From: Amblyornis subalaris
Lineage: Eukaryota > Chordata > Aves > Passeriformes > Ptilonorhynchidae
Direction of reading: 5' to 3'
Assembly: GCA_018881555.1 (NCBI GenBank)
Contig: JACAXG010000075.1
Span: forward strand, 1,432,830 to 1,496,829
DNA length: 64,000 nucleotides
Shown here: positions 31,282 to 44,620 of the stretch, one piece after another
How positions within the stretch are numbered: position 1 is the stretch's first letter
Layout of the letters: every line of letters starts with the position of its first letter
Position numbers and translations under genes: made by a program
The notes under the pieces: generated by a model
Databases searched by the model: none
What the model was told of the DNA's origin: nothing
What the model saw: only the letters and a program-made list of their open reading frames with translations

Positions 31282-31552
31282 GGGGCAGGCTCTGGAGCTG
31301 CCCTTGGCTGCTCAGAACTGGGCAGGGCTGTTAGCTCAGGAGGTTGGGGCAGGCTCTGGAGCTGCCCTTGGCTGCTGCCAGCTCAGACCTGGGCAGGGCT
31401 GTTAGCTCAGGAGATTGGGGCAGGCTCTGGAGCTGGTTTTGGGTGCTGCCAGCTCAGACCTGGGCAGGGCTGTTAGCTCAGGAGGTTGGGGCAGGCTCTG
31501 GAGCTGCCCTTGGCTGCTGCCAGCTCAGGCCTGGGCTGGGCTGTTAGCTCGG
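31282..31552. repeat. 71-bp minisatellite, four copies
   Basis: The landmark GGGGCAGGCTCTGGAGCTG starts at 31282, 31346, 31417 and 31488. The last two intervals are 71 bp. The first is 64 bp because that copy lacks the CTGCCAG-type heptamer after CTTGGCTG. Each unit continues through GGGCAGGGCTGTTAGCTC. The copies are highly alike, so the expansion is probably recent. Open frames through the array are a by-product of the missing stop codons in this GC-rich unit. Confidence 0.93.
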
Positions 31553-34059
31553 GAGCTGTGCCAGGCTGGAGCAGCTCGGTGGCTCCTGGAGCTGCTCTGC
31601 CCTGGCAGCTCTGCCCTGGTGTTCCGAGCCAGCAGACCTGAGCTGGCCCAGCACTGCAGGGGCACTTTGATGTCTCAGTGGCTGTGGCTCTGCAGCCTGG
31701 AGGAGATGTCCTTAAAAAACTGAGGGATTTCTGCAAATAATGCTAAACCCACAGATATCAGCTCTTCTCTGTGGTCAGCTCATACCTAGCATTGCCTTCA
31801 GCAGCAGACAGGGCTTTAATTATTTTGTACGGTTTACAGGATAAATGGCCTTTTTGGAGACTGAAGGTTTACACTGTGACCAGATTTTGGGCTTGCAGAG
31901 CTAATATTTAGACTATGAGAACATCTTGGTCAGTCTTAGGAACAAGAATTCTGAGCTGTGCTACCTGCTGAGCCATCCTTGGCACAGCTTCTGGGCTGGC
32001 CTGGCTCTTCTCCACTTCCAAATGTGGGTGCAGGGCTGGAGTTTAATGTTATTTCCGTGTGTCCGGGTGCCTGGTGTGCTGGGCACTTGATTTTTTCTGT
32101 CAGTGCTGAGGAAATGATACATTTATTTCAGTTACCTTTGCTGTTCTACCTGCAAAATCAGAATATTGTTGCTTTCTGAAGTCAGTGCTACAGTCTCCCA
32201 TTTTTTATTACTTATCCCAGGTCATTTTACAAGCCCCTGGCCAAATACCTGTTTTGCTTTGTGCTGTCCCATTTGTTAAGGTAGAGCTGCATATTTTAAA
32301 AATCAGTCAGGAAACTCAGAAGGCTGGAGGAGCAGCTCTGTGTGTGGTAATTCCTGCTTAAAGGACCATGGTGACAGGCTGGGGTGGTGAAGTGTAGATC
32401 AGTGGTTGTCTGTAAAACCTATTTCCATGTCTCAGCATTATGAAAATAAATTCCTCCAGTGAGCTGAATTAATTTATTGCCATTTTCTAGATTATGCTGC
32501 TTGCAGAAAGATGGTGTAATAGTCCTACATCTCTCAGTGAATGTGACTGTTTAGTCAAATTGACTGATAAGGGAAGAAAAAGCAAATTAAAAAAAGAAAA
32601 TAAAAAGAAATCAGAGGTGCTAAAACCCATTGAGAGTTGAAATATTGCAGCAGATTTATCTCTGTTCTCCCCTGCTCACATCTTTGATGTTGGTAAAATT
32701 AAGACTTGAACCTCAAAAGCTGACTCAGGTCTATGTGCAGGTACACTTAAAGAACTATAATATTTAGGTTGCTTTCCAAAGGAAGGCAGATGTGAGGTTT
32801 GTGTATGTTCAGCCACTTGGGTGGTTTAGTGGTTTTAAATCCCCAAAGGCCTAAATAATCCCAGGGTCTGCGTGGTGGAGGGGCTGGCCCTGCACGCTGG
32901 ACAAGCAGCCCTTGGGAGCAAGGTTTGGGGTGGTGTAGGTGGGTTGTGCAGGTGTGTGCTTGGGTTATGGTGTTCTCCCACTGTTCTGTGGGATTTATGG
33001 GATAATGAATGGTGATGTCTGTGCATTATAGAAATTACAGACCGGAATTCTCCAAGTAAGGCTTTTAGAGATATTACAGGGGAGAATTTTGGAGTGCAAC
33101 TCTGTAAAATACCAATTTCTTTGAAGCTTTTGGACTGACCTGTATTCCACCATTTCTGTTCTGGCCACATCATGTCAGAGCTTCAGACCAGTGCCCTGAA
33201 ACTTTCACCCAGTTAGAGTGACAGTGAATTCCAGCCTGGTGCATTCCCAGGGACTGGCTGGCTGCTGCACTGGTCTGGGGCAGGACCACAAATGCAACAA
33301 CATTTTCAAGTAAAAGATGGAAATAAGAGGGGTTTAGTGGAGCAGGAGATGCTCTGCATTATTAAATGGCTGTGATGGGACTGATCAGTGGAATTACACA
33401 CCGGGAAAATACATTCCATGGTGCATAAATGCCACTGCTAAATAGGTCAGAGTGTGAAATTCATCCAGTGCCTTTCTTCCCCGTGGGAAACCAGGGTAAT
33501 TTTCATAGTTTTGAGCAGCTTTGGAATTCCTGTGAAAAATCACTGGGTTTCATTTTTATTCTGCATAAAGATGTGCTGCTGTTGTTGTTGTTGCTCTGAT
33601 TATTGGCATTATTGAGAGGCCTTAGCAGGCCCCCAGGTCTCTATTCACAGTTTCATCAGGAGGACAGGGCATAAGCTGCTTTGAGCTTACGTGTGGATAA
33701 CCTTTTGACTTCATAAAGTTCTAAATGTTGATTTGTATGAAATTTCATTTAGCCACAGATAGATTTCTATTTTTTTTCAATTTTAAGCACACTAACTGAA
33801 GTTAGATTTTAAAAAGCCAAACGTATCATTTAGCTAAATGGAGCTGTAGATAAGGTGGTGCCTTGTTGGCAGGAAGGGCCGTTTTCATTACTTTAATTGT
33901 GTGATTTGTCAGGATTTTCAGCATTTTAGAAATGCTGTAGTGTTATATGACAGAATTAAAAGGATTTAGAATAAAAGGAGTTTAAGAAAAAGACCTTGCA
34001 ACAGGATTTCAATACTTTTTGTATTTGGGGGATTTAGAGAGCTGTTTTTCATTTCAATT

Positions 34060-34320
34060 TTGTTAAACACTGTGTGTGCAGCAGGTGTGTGCAACGTCAG
34101 CGCCTCGCACATGCAAATAAACACAATTTTACAAATGAAAATTAATCCAGCAGAACTTGGGAGATTAAATCCCACCCCAGATCTGGGAGAGGTTCCTGCC
34201 TCCATTAGAGCATCGCCGAGCCCAACACATGTCGCTCTGTGCAATCTCATGAATGGGACAGCTATTAACCTGATTTAATGCCCTCAGAGGCCTCCCAATA
34301 ATGATCCTTTTCTACAGTAT
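34060..34320. promoter_or_regulatory. Candidate conserved noncoding element, BCAS3 intron 6
   Basis: The block contains an exact octamer ATGCAAAT (34111-34118), an OTX/bicoid-like ATTAATCC (34141-34148), and a second TTAACCTGATTTAAT cluster near 34265. CpG-bearing segments (AACGTCAGCGCCTCGC) have survived in an AT-rich intron. This mix is typical of developmental enhancers, but conservation itself cannot be seen from one sequence. Confidence 0.3.
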
Positions 34321-36290
34321 TAATATTTACATTCTGAAAGTATTTGTGTTTGAAGTAGAAAATGGATTTTTTTAAAATCGAGGGACTCGGTTATTACAGA
34401 CTGAAATCAGAAGTTTAAGCACCTATTGTTGAAATTTTGCAGATCTGTGGTGTGGGTATTAAAACTGGCATTCCTTTTGATTTTGGGTACTTGATTCCCT
34501 GTACTCCCCACCCCTTTTCTCCCCCCTTTTCCCCCCTTCCTTGTCGTTAAACTGAGAACTAGACCATAAAGAAACTTATGAATTTGTGTCTCTAATATAT
34601 CTTAGTGGAAAAAAAAGAATAAAAGCAGAGTTAAATACTTCAGGTAAAATCCTGGCTCCACTTAAATCACTGTCAGAACTCCTGGTAGTCAGCATTTCAC
34701 CCTCAGTGCGGGGAGAGAGGCTGAGGGAACAGAACAAATGGAATTCATCTGGTACCTGTATTGAAGGAAACAAATTGGTTGCCAGACTCTTAAGAAGACT
34801 TTATGTTTCATTTATCAATTTACAGGTCAGTACATACAGTACAGGTTTGACTCACCAAAGAGCTTGAAATAATAGGAATAAAAGGAAAATACATTTGGCT
34901 GGTTTAGGTTACTTGTAAAGCTATTGTTGATGGTGGAGTTATTGATGTGACCCGTTTGACTTTATAAATACCCAAATGTGTAGGAGGGAAGACTTACCCT
35001 TGTACAGATGAGAGGACTGAACAGTGTTTGTTACAAATTAAGTGCATGTACCTGAGTTATTAATAATTAACAGCGTCTGCTATGTCAAAATGTATATTGT
35101 TAATTGTTGTGCCTTTCTAAATAAATGATTTAGTGCTGTACAACTGTATTTGAGAATTAAATTTTGAGCAGGCTATATCACTAATATTCTTTCGAGATCA
35201 AAGGGTTTGGTGTGTAATGGAGAAAAAAAATAAAATTCCATTATTCACCACACACGTGCAGACCTATACATAGATAATTAAAAAGGCAAAGGTTGAAAGA
35301 AAATGGAGGACACTTTAGTAGTGGTGGTGTTGGTTGTTACTCTGTTATTTAAGTTGGGTAGAAACATTCCCTGGAATTCAGTTAAACATTGTTCACAAGC
35401 AGAAGTGAGATTTTTTTCTTTTTTTTTTTTTTTAAACTCAATTTTAGTTTTATTTCTGTTTACCCAGCAGTAAAGCAAAGTTCTCCAAACTCTTAAAATG
35501 CCATTTTAAGAAGTGTGGCGTCTTTAACAGTGTGCCTGTGCTGGGGTGAAGGTGTGACTGAGCCTGGGGGGACGACAGCCTGGGTTCCACTGCCAGGGCT
35601 GATTTTCATTGCCAGGGCTGGTGCCACTGGTGTGGGAATGGATCCCAGGGCAGGGAGAACTGGCCCAGGAGGGCACCAGGCAGGCTCTGCTGGGCTGTGC
35701 TGCTGTTACCTGGCGAAGCCACCCTTCAGGGTACACGGGATGTGGTGGTAGAGCTGTTTTCACTTGGAGTCTCACTGGAAGTTGTTTTCTTAAAGGCTTA
35801 GATCTCATGGTGGTGGAACAAATTGAAGGCTGGTTTGAATTTAATCTCGTGTTTTCTTAGGCACAGGGCAGGGGCTGCAGAGGCTTCTCTGAGGTTGACA
35901 CTCCTGTGTCCCACTTGCACCTCGGCAGAACAAACTGGAAACCAAGGTGTGAAACCCAGGCAGGGCTGCTGAGGGCCTTAGGACAGACAACTTCATATAA
36001 AACAAGGACAAGTGAGCAAGAATCGCTTGTTACAGTCACAGAATCCCAACCCCAGCTGGGATGAATAGAAATAACTCCCAAAGCCTGGCCACTTTTTGCT
36101 GCTTGTGTTGTTTCTCATTTTTGTCTCTGTCCAGAGCAGTTCTTGAGTGTCACTGCTCTGCCTGTACTTTGTATTTCTGTCACTCCCATTGTGCAGGCTG
36201 CGAGTTTTGTATTATATATTCCATACCCTCCCTGTATATTGGGCCCCAATCTGAACTTGTAAACTGTACAAACAGTACATAGTGATTTGA

Positions 36291-36398
<108 letters not shown>

Positions 36399-38394
36399 TA
36401 AGAATGTTTTTTGTGTATAAACTAATACATCAATTGTAATGTCATCTAAAAAGCCCAGTAGATGACATCTTTAAAGCTCTGTTCCTTTTTTGCTCACGGC
36501 ATAATGTTGGGATGTGGTTTTAAACTTTTTTTTCAGTGTGTCAACATACATTTTCCTATGACTTAAGCTTTTGGAAAGGAATAAAAAAGAGTCTCTTGAT
36601 ATAAAATAAATAAAGAGGTATTTTATGTTTATTTTATTCTCAGTGGAATCACAATTTTATGATTAACCTTTTCTGATATTAATCCGGGTCAGAATTATTA
36701 TTGTGAAGTGTCTAAAGCAGTCTCTGTGTCTTAAAATCTAATTTTTCAAGCAGCTGTCGTGTATCTAATGAATTGCAAACACCAAGTATTTCATTGTTAC
36801 AGCTAATTTCAGTGTTGCAGCACTGTTTATTAGCAGAATACATGTTAAACCTACTTCTTACAGTTAGAAAAATTAGTTTAGTCTTGTTTTGTGCTCTCTG
36901 GGCAGAATCGTTGTATCACTCCTCTTATAAAACAGGCGTTTAAGATATTTCATGTTTGATGCATTGATGCAGACAATGCACAGGATTTATATCTCTACCT
37001 ACAGGAAAATACTTGCTTTTCAAGGGTAATCCTCTACACAGCCATTCAAAGGCTGAGCAGTTGAAGTAAATCTTCTTATAGTTGTAAGACTAATTCTGTG
37101 CCACACCTTTTTCAATTAAGAATTTAATCACTCTGTGTGTGAAGAACTGTCAAATCTTTAAATTTCTCTGAGTTATTACTGTGTTAAACTGCAATATCAA
37201 TGTTACCTGCCTTAAATGTTTAAAGTAAAAACCACGTAAGGCAGAGAAGTGAATTTTTTTCTTTATGTGTTTACAACTTGCAAAAAACTGTTTATGGTGA
37301 TTTTTCTCCTTTTCTTCCCTGCTTTGCAGGAATAACTATTTATAAATAAGAGATGCAAATACTCCTCTTATAGGAGTTTCTGTCTTAGTCCAAGCAGTGT
37401 ATTTAAATACATGAAGGATATGTTGGTTGCTAAAAATCTTCCTTCACACCCTTGTTTTAGAAGCTGAGATACCTGAGAAATGAAACTTTAAGCATCATTG
37501 TATTCGTCAGTTAATGGAAAATAATTCAAAGATTATGCTTAGTTCCTGCTTTCCTCAAAAAAAAGCCCCTCATATGTTTTCAAAATAGGTTTGGGTTAAT
37601 ACTTATCAGTAGTTAAACACCTGTAAATAGAAGATTTTAAATCAGGCTTTCCACTGCAATCAGAAAACCAAAAAAAAATTTTAAAAAGGAGAATCTACTA
37701 CAGGCTCTCATTTACCCATTGAATAAAGAACCTTCAACAGAAGATTCTGCACTTTTCTATGTTTACTGTTCACTGCAAGCTATTTTTGAGAGTCAATTTG
37801 CCTATTTTGTGTGTAGCTTTCAGATTAAGCTCTTTGATAGTTCTCCCTCAGCTGGAGTCACACTCCTTTTAAATCGGCTCAAGTGTTGCACTTTTTTTTC
37901 TTCTGTTACATTCATAGATAATTTGATTATATTTCTGTTCTGATAGTTGTGCATAAGGAACAATTTGTGGAGAACACTTCGGTAGGTGTGTTGGGAACAG
38001 CCTCTGAACCACAGTCACAATTTTAGTTCTGTTCTTAACTGGAAGTTTTGTTCTTGTTTCTGCTAAATTGGCAGGTGAAATAACCACTGAAGGGACCTGG
38101 CACTGAAATATTTCCCATTGCAGAAAGCAGCCTCCACCTTTATCCCCATCCTCACTGGGATACTGTAATTTTGACCTTTCCTAATAAGTTTTTGTTGTTA
38201 CCATTATTCATTAATTTCTAGATGAATTTGCTGATAATAGATTTTTTTTTCTATTCTTGTACATGATCATTTTATACTTATCAACAAGATGGAACTTTGG
38301 CCTCCTATCTGAGTTTCTGACTTGCTTTTGGTACACACATTTTGTATTTTAAAAGTCAAATTTTCCATCTAATAAAATGGCTGCAGTGTCTCAC

Positions 38395-38453
38395 AGGGGG
38401 TTGGACTGCATGATCTTTAAAGGTTCCCTCCCAACCCAAACCAGTCCATGATT
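38395..38453 (+). mobile_element. CR1 LINE 3' terminus, plus fragment
   Basis: GGGGTTGGACTGCATGATCT, TTAAAGGTTCCCTCCCAACC and CAAACCAGTCCATGATTC reproduce the last 60 bp of CR1 in plus orientation. It is fairly well preserved and severely 5'-truncated. Confidence 0.9.
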
Positions 38454-39789
38454 CACAATACAATCTTTTCAAAACAACAGTTTTCACAGCCCCCCAAATC
38501 CTGACACATAAATGGGAAACATGTTGTGTTTTTTGGCTGATATTTCTGTGCTGGTTTAGAGGTTGTTTCAGTCAACTTCAGTCTTACATTACAAGATTTG
38601 CAAATTAAAGGAAAACCAAAAGAGAAAGATCATCTGCCTAAATTTTAGTTTTGTGGAGGTTTGTAAAGACATGCCCTCATGTTCCTAGTGATAAGACAAA
38701 TAAATCTTTATACACACACAAAATTAGTTAATGAGTTTGGTGCATATTAATGAATTTTCTAGGTGGTGAAACATTAAGATATTCCTGTTTTCCCCATATG
38801 GGTTATTGAGCCGTAGTTTGGAACACACTGGATCTGTAAAAATACTTTCAAATACACAAGAGAGGTCCAAAATACATTAGATGTGCTTTTTGTTCTGCTC
38901 AAGGGTAAATGTACCAATACCTTTAAATTAAGTAAATACTTCATTTTAACTAATGGAGAAGTTTAAAGGGAAACCGACCAGGATAATTCTGTTTTACTTT
39001 AGATTATTAAAAATAAATCATGGTTTCAGCAATTGCAAATTCACCCTTCAGTAGATATAGGTAACAAGAAAGCTTAAAATAATAAAGTGACCATGCCAGG
39101 AGGGAAATAAAAGCACGTGAAGGAGCAGGGATGGGGAGAAGAAGGGGGCAGGGAAGTCAGAGCTGAGTAATTGCAGTGCCTTCACCTCTCCTGAGTACAG
39201 AACATTTCAAATACTTCAAACCTGATGACTCAAGTGTTTGCCCCTTCATGTTAATTATGTGTTACCAGACTTTGTTTCTACTCTAAAGATGCTTTTTTTT
39301 CTTATATTTTCCTTTTTGTTTTCCTCATTAGCTACGCAGTTTATCACACTTAGGGGACAGAATTCCTGTGCTGAAATGCAAACCAGTCCTGCTAAAGGCT
39401 CGTCTCAGCACAGCTGGGGGTTCACAGCATCAGGAGCTTCAGGCTGTGGTTCTGGGATTCACTGAGTGCCTGCAGAGACACCTTAAAATCCCTCCTCACC
39501 CCCTCAGTTTGTGCTGCCACCTCTGAGCTGCTGCTCTGGTGTCCCTGGGCTGTGGCACTTCAGCTGGTTGTAGATCCCTGCAGGAAAGGGGATGACTGGA
39601 AAAATCCAAATATCAAATAATGCTCCATTTACAAAAAAAATATACTTATTATTTCAGTCACCTGGTTCACAAACAAGTGCACAGAGAATTGCCCAGTGCA
39701 GCTGAGTCAGTTTTGGGATGCGGACAGGAGCGAGCGCAGCTGATGGAGTTTCTTGGGTTGACTTCAGCCATGAGCTGTGGTCTCCTTCC

Positions 39790-39985
39790 TTCCGCTCCCT
39801 GCCATGGGCAGGGACACCTTCCACTATCCCAGGTTGCTCCAAGCCCTGTCCAACCTGGCCTTGGACACTTCTAGGGATGGGGCAGCCAAAGCTTCTCTGG
39901 GCACACTGTGCCAGGGCCTCACCTCCCCTCAAAGGGAAGAATTTCTTCCTGATATCCAATCTCAGTGCACTCTCTGTCAGTGTGT
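39790..39985 (-). mobile_element. CR1 LINE fragment, minus orientation
   Basis: The plus strand carries the reverse-complement CR1 order CCATGGGCAGGGACACCTTC, CAGGTTGCTCCAAGCCCTGT, CTTGGACACTTCTAGGGATG, TGCCAGGGCCTCACCTCCC and AAGAATTTCTTCCTGATATC. The 3'-terminal tail segment is missing or decayed at the left end. It is close in sequence to the copy at 59681-59974. Confidence 0.92.
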
Positions 39986-40890
39986 CTCTAAGCCATCCTT
40001 ACAAAAAGTATTTGATATTTTGGCTCACTTGTCCTGTGCCCAAATAGCCAAATTATTTGGATAAAAGATTAGCACATTATGCCAGACTCTTACACAGGCA
40101 AGTGTGCTAATCAGCTAACAAGGCAAGTGTAGCTAATTGAACAATCAGTAATAGAAGATTAGAAAGGAAGAGTTTGAGGGCAGTAGCCTTGAGGGAGAGT
40201 GCAGGAGCTCAGACAGTGGCCCCTGCAGCAGCCTGGAGCCTGTGTTGGCTTTCCAGCATATATTTTTAGATAGATGTATTAATTTAACGATGTCAAGTGA
40301 TGGAAAATTTTGGATGACTTGAAGAATTGGATGGAGGTCATTTGAGGGCATGAGAAGCAAGAGGTAATCTTTTTTAATCATGGGAGGAGAGAGGAAATTA
40401 GGGTAAATTAAAGAAGGAGGAGTAGTTGGAGCAAGCAGAATGTGTAACTTTGGCTAGCCAGCATTTTTTTTTCCCTGCTGATCTGTTTACAAGGCAAATC
40501 AATTGGCAGCAGATTTTCAGGAAGCGTGTGCTTTGTTCACATGGCTACTGTAGATGAAATCCTGCTAACCTTAACCCAGCTTTAACTCAGCAGTGTGTTT
40601 ATGGGAGTGCTCAGGTTTGGGTAGAAAGCAGCTTCACGTGAGCAACAATGCCATTAAAGCATTAATATTTTCTCAGTTAATATTTAGGATCACATGAGCC
40701 TGTTCTGGACCTGGCAAAGTCACTGGGTAGTGCTAAAATCCAGTGTCCACTTCTAAGAGTCCATGGCTTTTAATGTTTACATTTAGCTGGCTGTGAAATG
40801 ATTTGTCAGACTCAAACAGCAAAGCTCCTGGAAGGATCACCCAGGAGAAGGAAACAGTGAAGGAAGTTCCTGTTCACAGTTCTCATGCTG

Positions 40891-40927
40891 CCTGGAATAT
40901 TTTTCCTGGAATATTTTTCCTGGAATG
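40891..40927. repeat. 14-bp tandem repeat, 2.6 copies
   Basis: The unit CCTGGAATATTTTT starts at 40891 and 40905, with a partial third copy from 40919. The complete copies are identical. Confidence 0.9.
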
Positions 40928-42073
40928 CCCTTGCAAAGGCCGTGGTGGTGGTGAGGACTCACTATGGCTCAGTCATGCCATGGGGTGTGCAAAGGATGTA
41001 GCCACTCCAGATCTAAAATGCAGCCTGTTTTTTGAGATCACACCATAAAAATGGCTGGGCCAGATGGTTGTGATTTTCAATTGTATTGGACACCATGAAA
41101 TGGATTTCATGAAGTTTGTGAAATATTTGTGGTCTTTTATTGAAGACTACACAGAATCAGATTTTTTGGAAGACTCTCAAACGTGTATATGTTTAATTTT
41201 CTAGAGAGCAAACTTAAAAGGTAATTTTTAGAACAAAACCAGTTAAATTAATTTGGGCAAAGCTCTCTCATTTCTGTTACCTTTGGGAGTTGGAGTCCCA
41301 AAGGTTCTTGTGCTGCTGAATAACTGTAAAGCCTCATTAACTGCAGAGAGTGTGTGGTGTCAGCTGCCTTGCAAAGATTTCCTTCCCTTCCACTAGATGA
41401 AAAACATTTTCCTCTCTGATTCTTTTAGGAAAATTCAGTTTAGCCTTAGTAGGTTGTGTGATAGCTTTTAAGATCCTGAGAGATGCAACCCCTGAATAAA
41501 GCAGTTTAAATTCCTTTTAGTGATGCTGGATGGGGTTATGTGCTAAAGATAGATTGTTGTCCATCTTAAAAACAGCTCTTCGGATCCCAGGATTTTTTAA
41601 GTTGATCCTGTAATTGTAATAATTTACTTCAACTGGTTTTGTAATGCTGAAGTGATGTTTATTGGTAATTCTGTGAATTTTCTCATGGATTCAAATGCCA
41701 GGAGATAGTGCTTTAATGGAATAAATTGGTGTTTCCGTGTGTAAATACCAAGGGTAGGAAAGCTCTGGTGTTCCTCTGATACACCAAATGTTTGTCTGAG
41801 TGAACTGGAGTAAGAAATAACCTTTGAACTATAATAAACTGTTAATCTTGGATCAAAACTGGAAGAAAATGAGTATTTGGGGTCAAACTTTGACCAGTTG
41901 GTGAGAACCATGGCTAGTTTTGACCTTCTAAAGCTTTGATTTATTAAGCTGTAAAAAGATAAACCTTTTCCAAGCGATCCTTGGGATAGAGTGGAGGTTT
42001 GGGAGAGCAGATTTCCGAGCTGAGGCACAGTTTTGTTTTACTGCTGTTCCAACCCCCCGTGTGTGCAATGATA

Positions 42074-42120
42074 CGGGGAGGGGATGAAGGGATGGAGGGG
42101 ATGGAAGGGATGGAGGGAGG
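42074..42120. repeat. GA-rich GGGATGGA-type microsatellite
   Basis: Degenerate repeats of GGGATGGAG/GGGATGAAG units run for about 47 bp. It is a simple-sequence tract with no gene content. Confidence 0.85.
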
Positions 42121-43479
42121 AAGTCGCTGCTCCAGCCAGATAAAACCAGCTGGAGCACAAACCTGCCCCCAGTAACTTGTCAAAAGAAGCACCACAGGGA
42201 AAAGATAATGCACAGCACCATTACAGGCAGGGCTGCTGCTTCCAGGGCCACTTTAAATTCCACTTTAAATTATTAAATACTGTAAACGCTATAAAGTTAA
42301 TTAGAAGAGGAACAAACTCTACAAAGATAAATGTGTTTTCAATATGTTTCTCAGGGAGGGTACAGTAGAAACCAGTGAATGAGAGGAAATTTATTTCTGG
42401 CAGCACTCTAGACATGGAGCTGTGGTTGAACTTTTTACCCTAATTACGTCCCCACTAATGCCTGCAGCGGTCTGGAATCAAAGTGGCCCTTCAGGCCCTG
42501 GAAAGTCTCTGATGTGGCGAGCGTTTGTTGTGTGAGGAGGGTTACTTCAGAAAAAACGGAATATTGTGACAGGATTTTTCAAAATTTCTCAGTTACCACC
42601 CACCTCACTTGTTGCCTACAAAAATAGAGTAATTGTTTGCATCTGTGTGTTTTTGTCTGTCTTAGAAATAACTGTTATAAATCAACGTGACAGACCCGAG
42701 AGCAGTTGAGGATTATATTTTCTTATGTGTTTTAGGGTTATTTCTGTGTTCTGTACTGTAAGAAGGATTTAAAGGACATTGCAAAGCAGAAATTTCAGAA
42801 TGATTTAAGTTGTTCTCTTTTCCTGAGGACAGCAACGCCTCAGATCCCGATGGATTCAGAGAGGATGCTGTTTAATCTGGATTTTCCTAAACAAGTGCTG
42901 TCACTTTTTGCTCACAGTTGGAGCAGCTGATTGCAAAGTGCTTCAACTTCCAGCCCTTGTGTCTGTATTGTTACACAACTGCTGCTGCTTGAGTAATTCA
43001 CTTCAACCTGATGGTAGTTAAACTTTACCTCTCTTACTAAAAGCCATTTTCTCCCTTACCGTGGGCTCTCCCGAGTCCTTGTGCTTTTCCTCTCCTTCAA
43101 AAATATTTAAAATACAGAGAAAATGTCATGGGAGTTTGCTGAGCCCCACCATTCATACATGAGTGAACTCCTTTAAATCTCCAAAGAACAGAAAAAGACA
43201 ATTAAAACACAATTAAAATCCATTTTAAAATCTGGAATAATTATCCTTTTTCTTTAATTCTGTTTGGTTTGGGTTTTTTTAACAGAATGAATGTATTTTA
43301 GTAGTTTTAAATGTTAAATTTACAAATTTAAATGTGTAACTCAGGAACTGCTTCTAAAGTAATTCAAAATAGAGGTTTAGAAGGCTCCTACTTTGTGAAA
43401 AAGCTGTAAGACGTGCTTAAAAAAGGTCTTGCTTAGTGATTTCTTTCTTTTAATTCTGACTAGGTGATATATCAGAATA

Positions 43480-43700
43480 TTATCTGGGGAGACCCCTTAC
43501 GCGTTTTTGGATGGTTGCTCACAAACTTGTTTTTAAAATTAATAGTGATTCAGATTATCAGTAGAATATTCCTGCTGTATAATGATCGTGTTTTACAGAT
43601 GAGGCATTAATGAAATAACACAACGTTTTAATCGATTTTGCCTGCACAGTTTGAAGGATTGCATCTCCCATTTCAGCGTCAGCTGTGTTAGGTGACTCTG
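43480..43700. promoter_or_regulatory. Candidate conserved noncoding element, BCAS3 intron 7
   Basis: The block holds several homeodomain-type ATTA cores (AAATTAATAG, GGCATTAATG), an ATCGAT at 43631-43636, TTATCTG/GATTATC GATA-like sites near 43491 and 43553, and isolated CpGs such as ACGCG and CAGCGTCAGC. Such clustering is common in enhancers. The call is based on motif density only. Confidence 0.25.
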
Positions 43701-44339
43701 GGGGGAGAATGCTGTGTTTCTGTGTGCCTTTCCTTAGCAATTGTAGCTCCTCCTGGGAATATCAACCACCTTTAACTACAAAATTCCTCCAAATTTAATG
43801 AAAAGGGCTCCAGTAGAGGAGGTGGCTGCATTGTTGTCTCCACTGAGAGAAGGGATATAACATAAACTAATGTGGTTTTTGATGTTAATCAGTTCATGGA
43901 GGGTTTCAACTTTAAGACCAGTTTAAGGAAAAGCAGGATATTCCTTTTGCTGTTCATGGGGCTCCACGAGTAATTATTTTCAGGTATTATTTCATCATTT
44001 CAACCCAGCTTTTGGTGAGTTCAGCTATGGTGAGAACTCTGCACATCTGTAGAACATGGGCTGTGTGTGGAGTCATAAAACAGAGCAAGAAATACCTAAG
44101 AACATATAATTAATGGGCACCTGGGAAAATTTTGGCCTACCTGATGTGATCAGAACCTCGGAGCAGCTTTGCTGTTCAGAGCACTTTTCAAGTGCTTTAA
44201 CCATAAGATCTAAGCTCATTTCTGCTCAGCTTCACTCATACGCACTCTAAAACCCTCTAATTATTTCTTGGAAATGGGATTGTTTTCAAGCTCCTCAGAA
44301 ATTGTAATTTGAGCCATAAACTGGCATATAAACAATTAA

Positions 44340-44620
44340 GGTTTAGCAGAGTCCTAAGCAGCTGAAAGACATCTTCTAATGATCTCTGTCATGCAACTGG
44401 AGGCAGAGGCCGCTTAATACAGAGGTGATGAAGTGTTGCACAATCCCACGGGTTTCTTACGCCGTTAATGACACCGAGGGCAAAGGAATTTGGGCTGGGA
44501 CAGGTCGGTGCAGGGTTCTGTGCTGAGTGCTGCAGCCCCAAAGTGCCTCGGTGGGGTTTGGGACGGCGGCGCGGGCGCGCCTGGAGCCGCTGGCTTAGCC
44601 TGGCCTTTGTTGGTGGTGAT
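44340..44620. promoter_or_regulatory. CpG-enriched intronic block, candidate regulatory
   Basis: The left half has TTACGCCGTTAATGACACCG near 44457-44476. The right half has a dense CpG cluster, GGCGGCGCGGGCGCGCC near 44564-44580. Both are unusual for this intron. It might be a small CpG island, an alternative promoter or an enhancer. No clear exon follows. Confidence 0.3.

Noticed and set aside
31189..31723. Overlapping open frames with repeated LGRAVSSG-like peptides
   Set aside because: They are translations of the 71-bp minisatellite in shifted frames. There is no evidence of expression.
36021..36060. Possible CR1 3' end reading CACAGAATCCCAACCCCAGC
   Set aside because: Only about 20 bp resemble the CR1 terminus and the continuation does not match, so it is too short to call.
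39718..40064. Open frames encoding peptides such as HYPRLLQALSNLALD
   Set aside because: These are CR1 3' fragments in the minus orientation read on the plus strand. The same peptides appear at 59691-60018 and 13651-13941.
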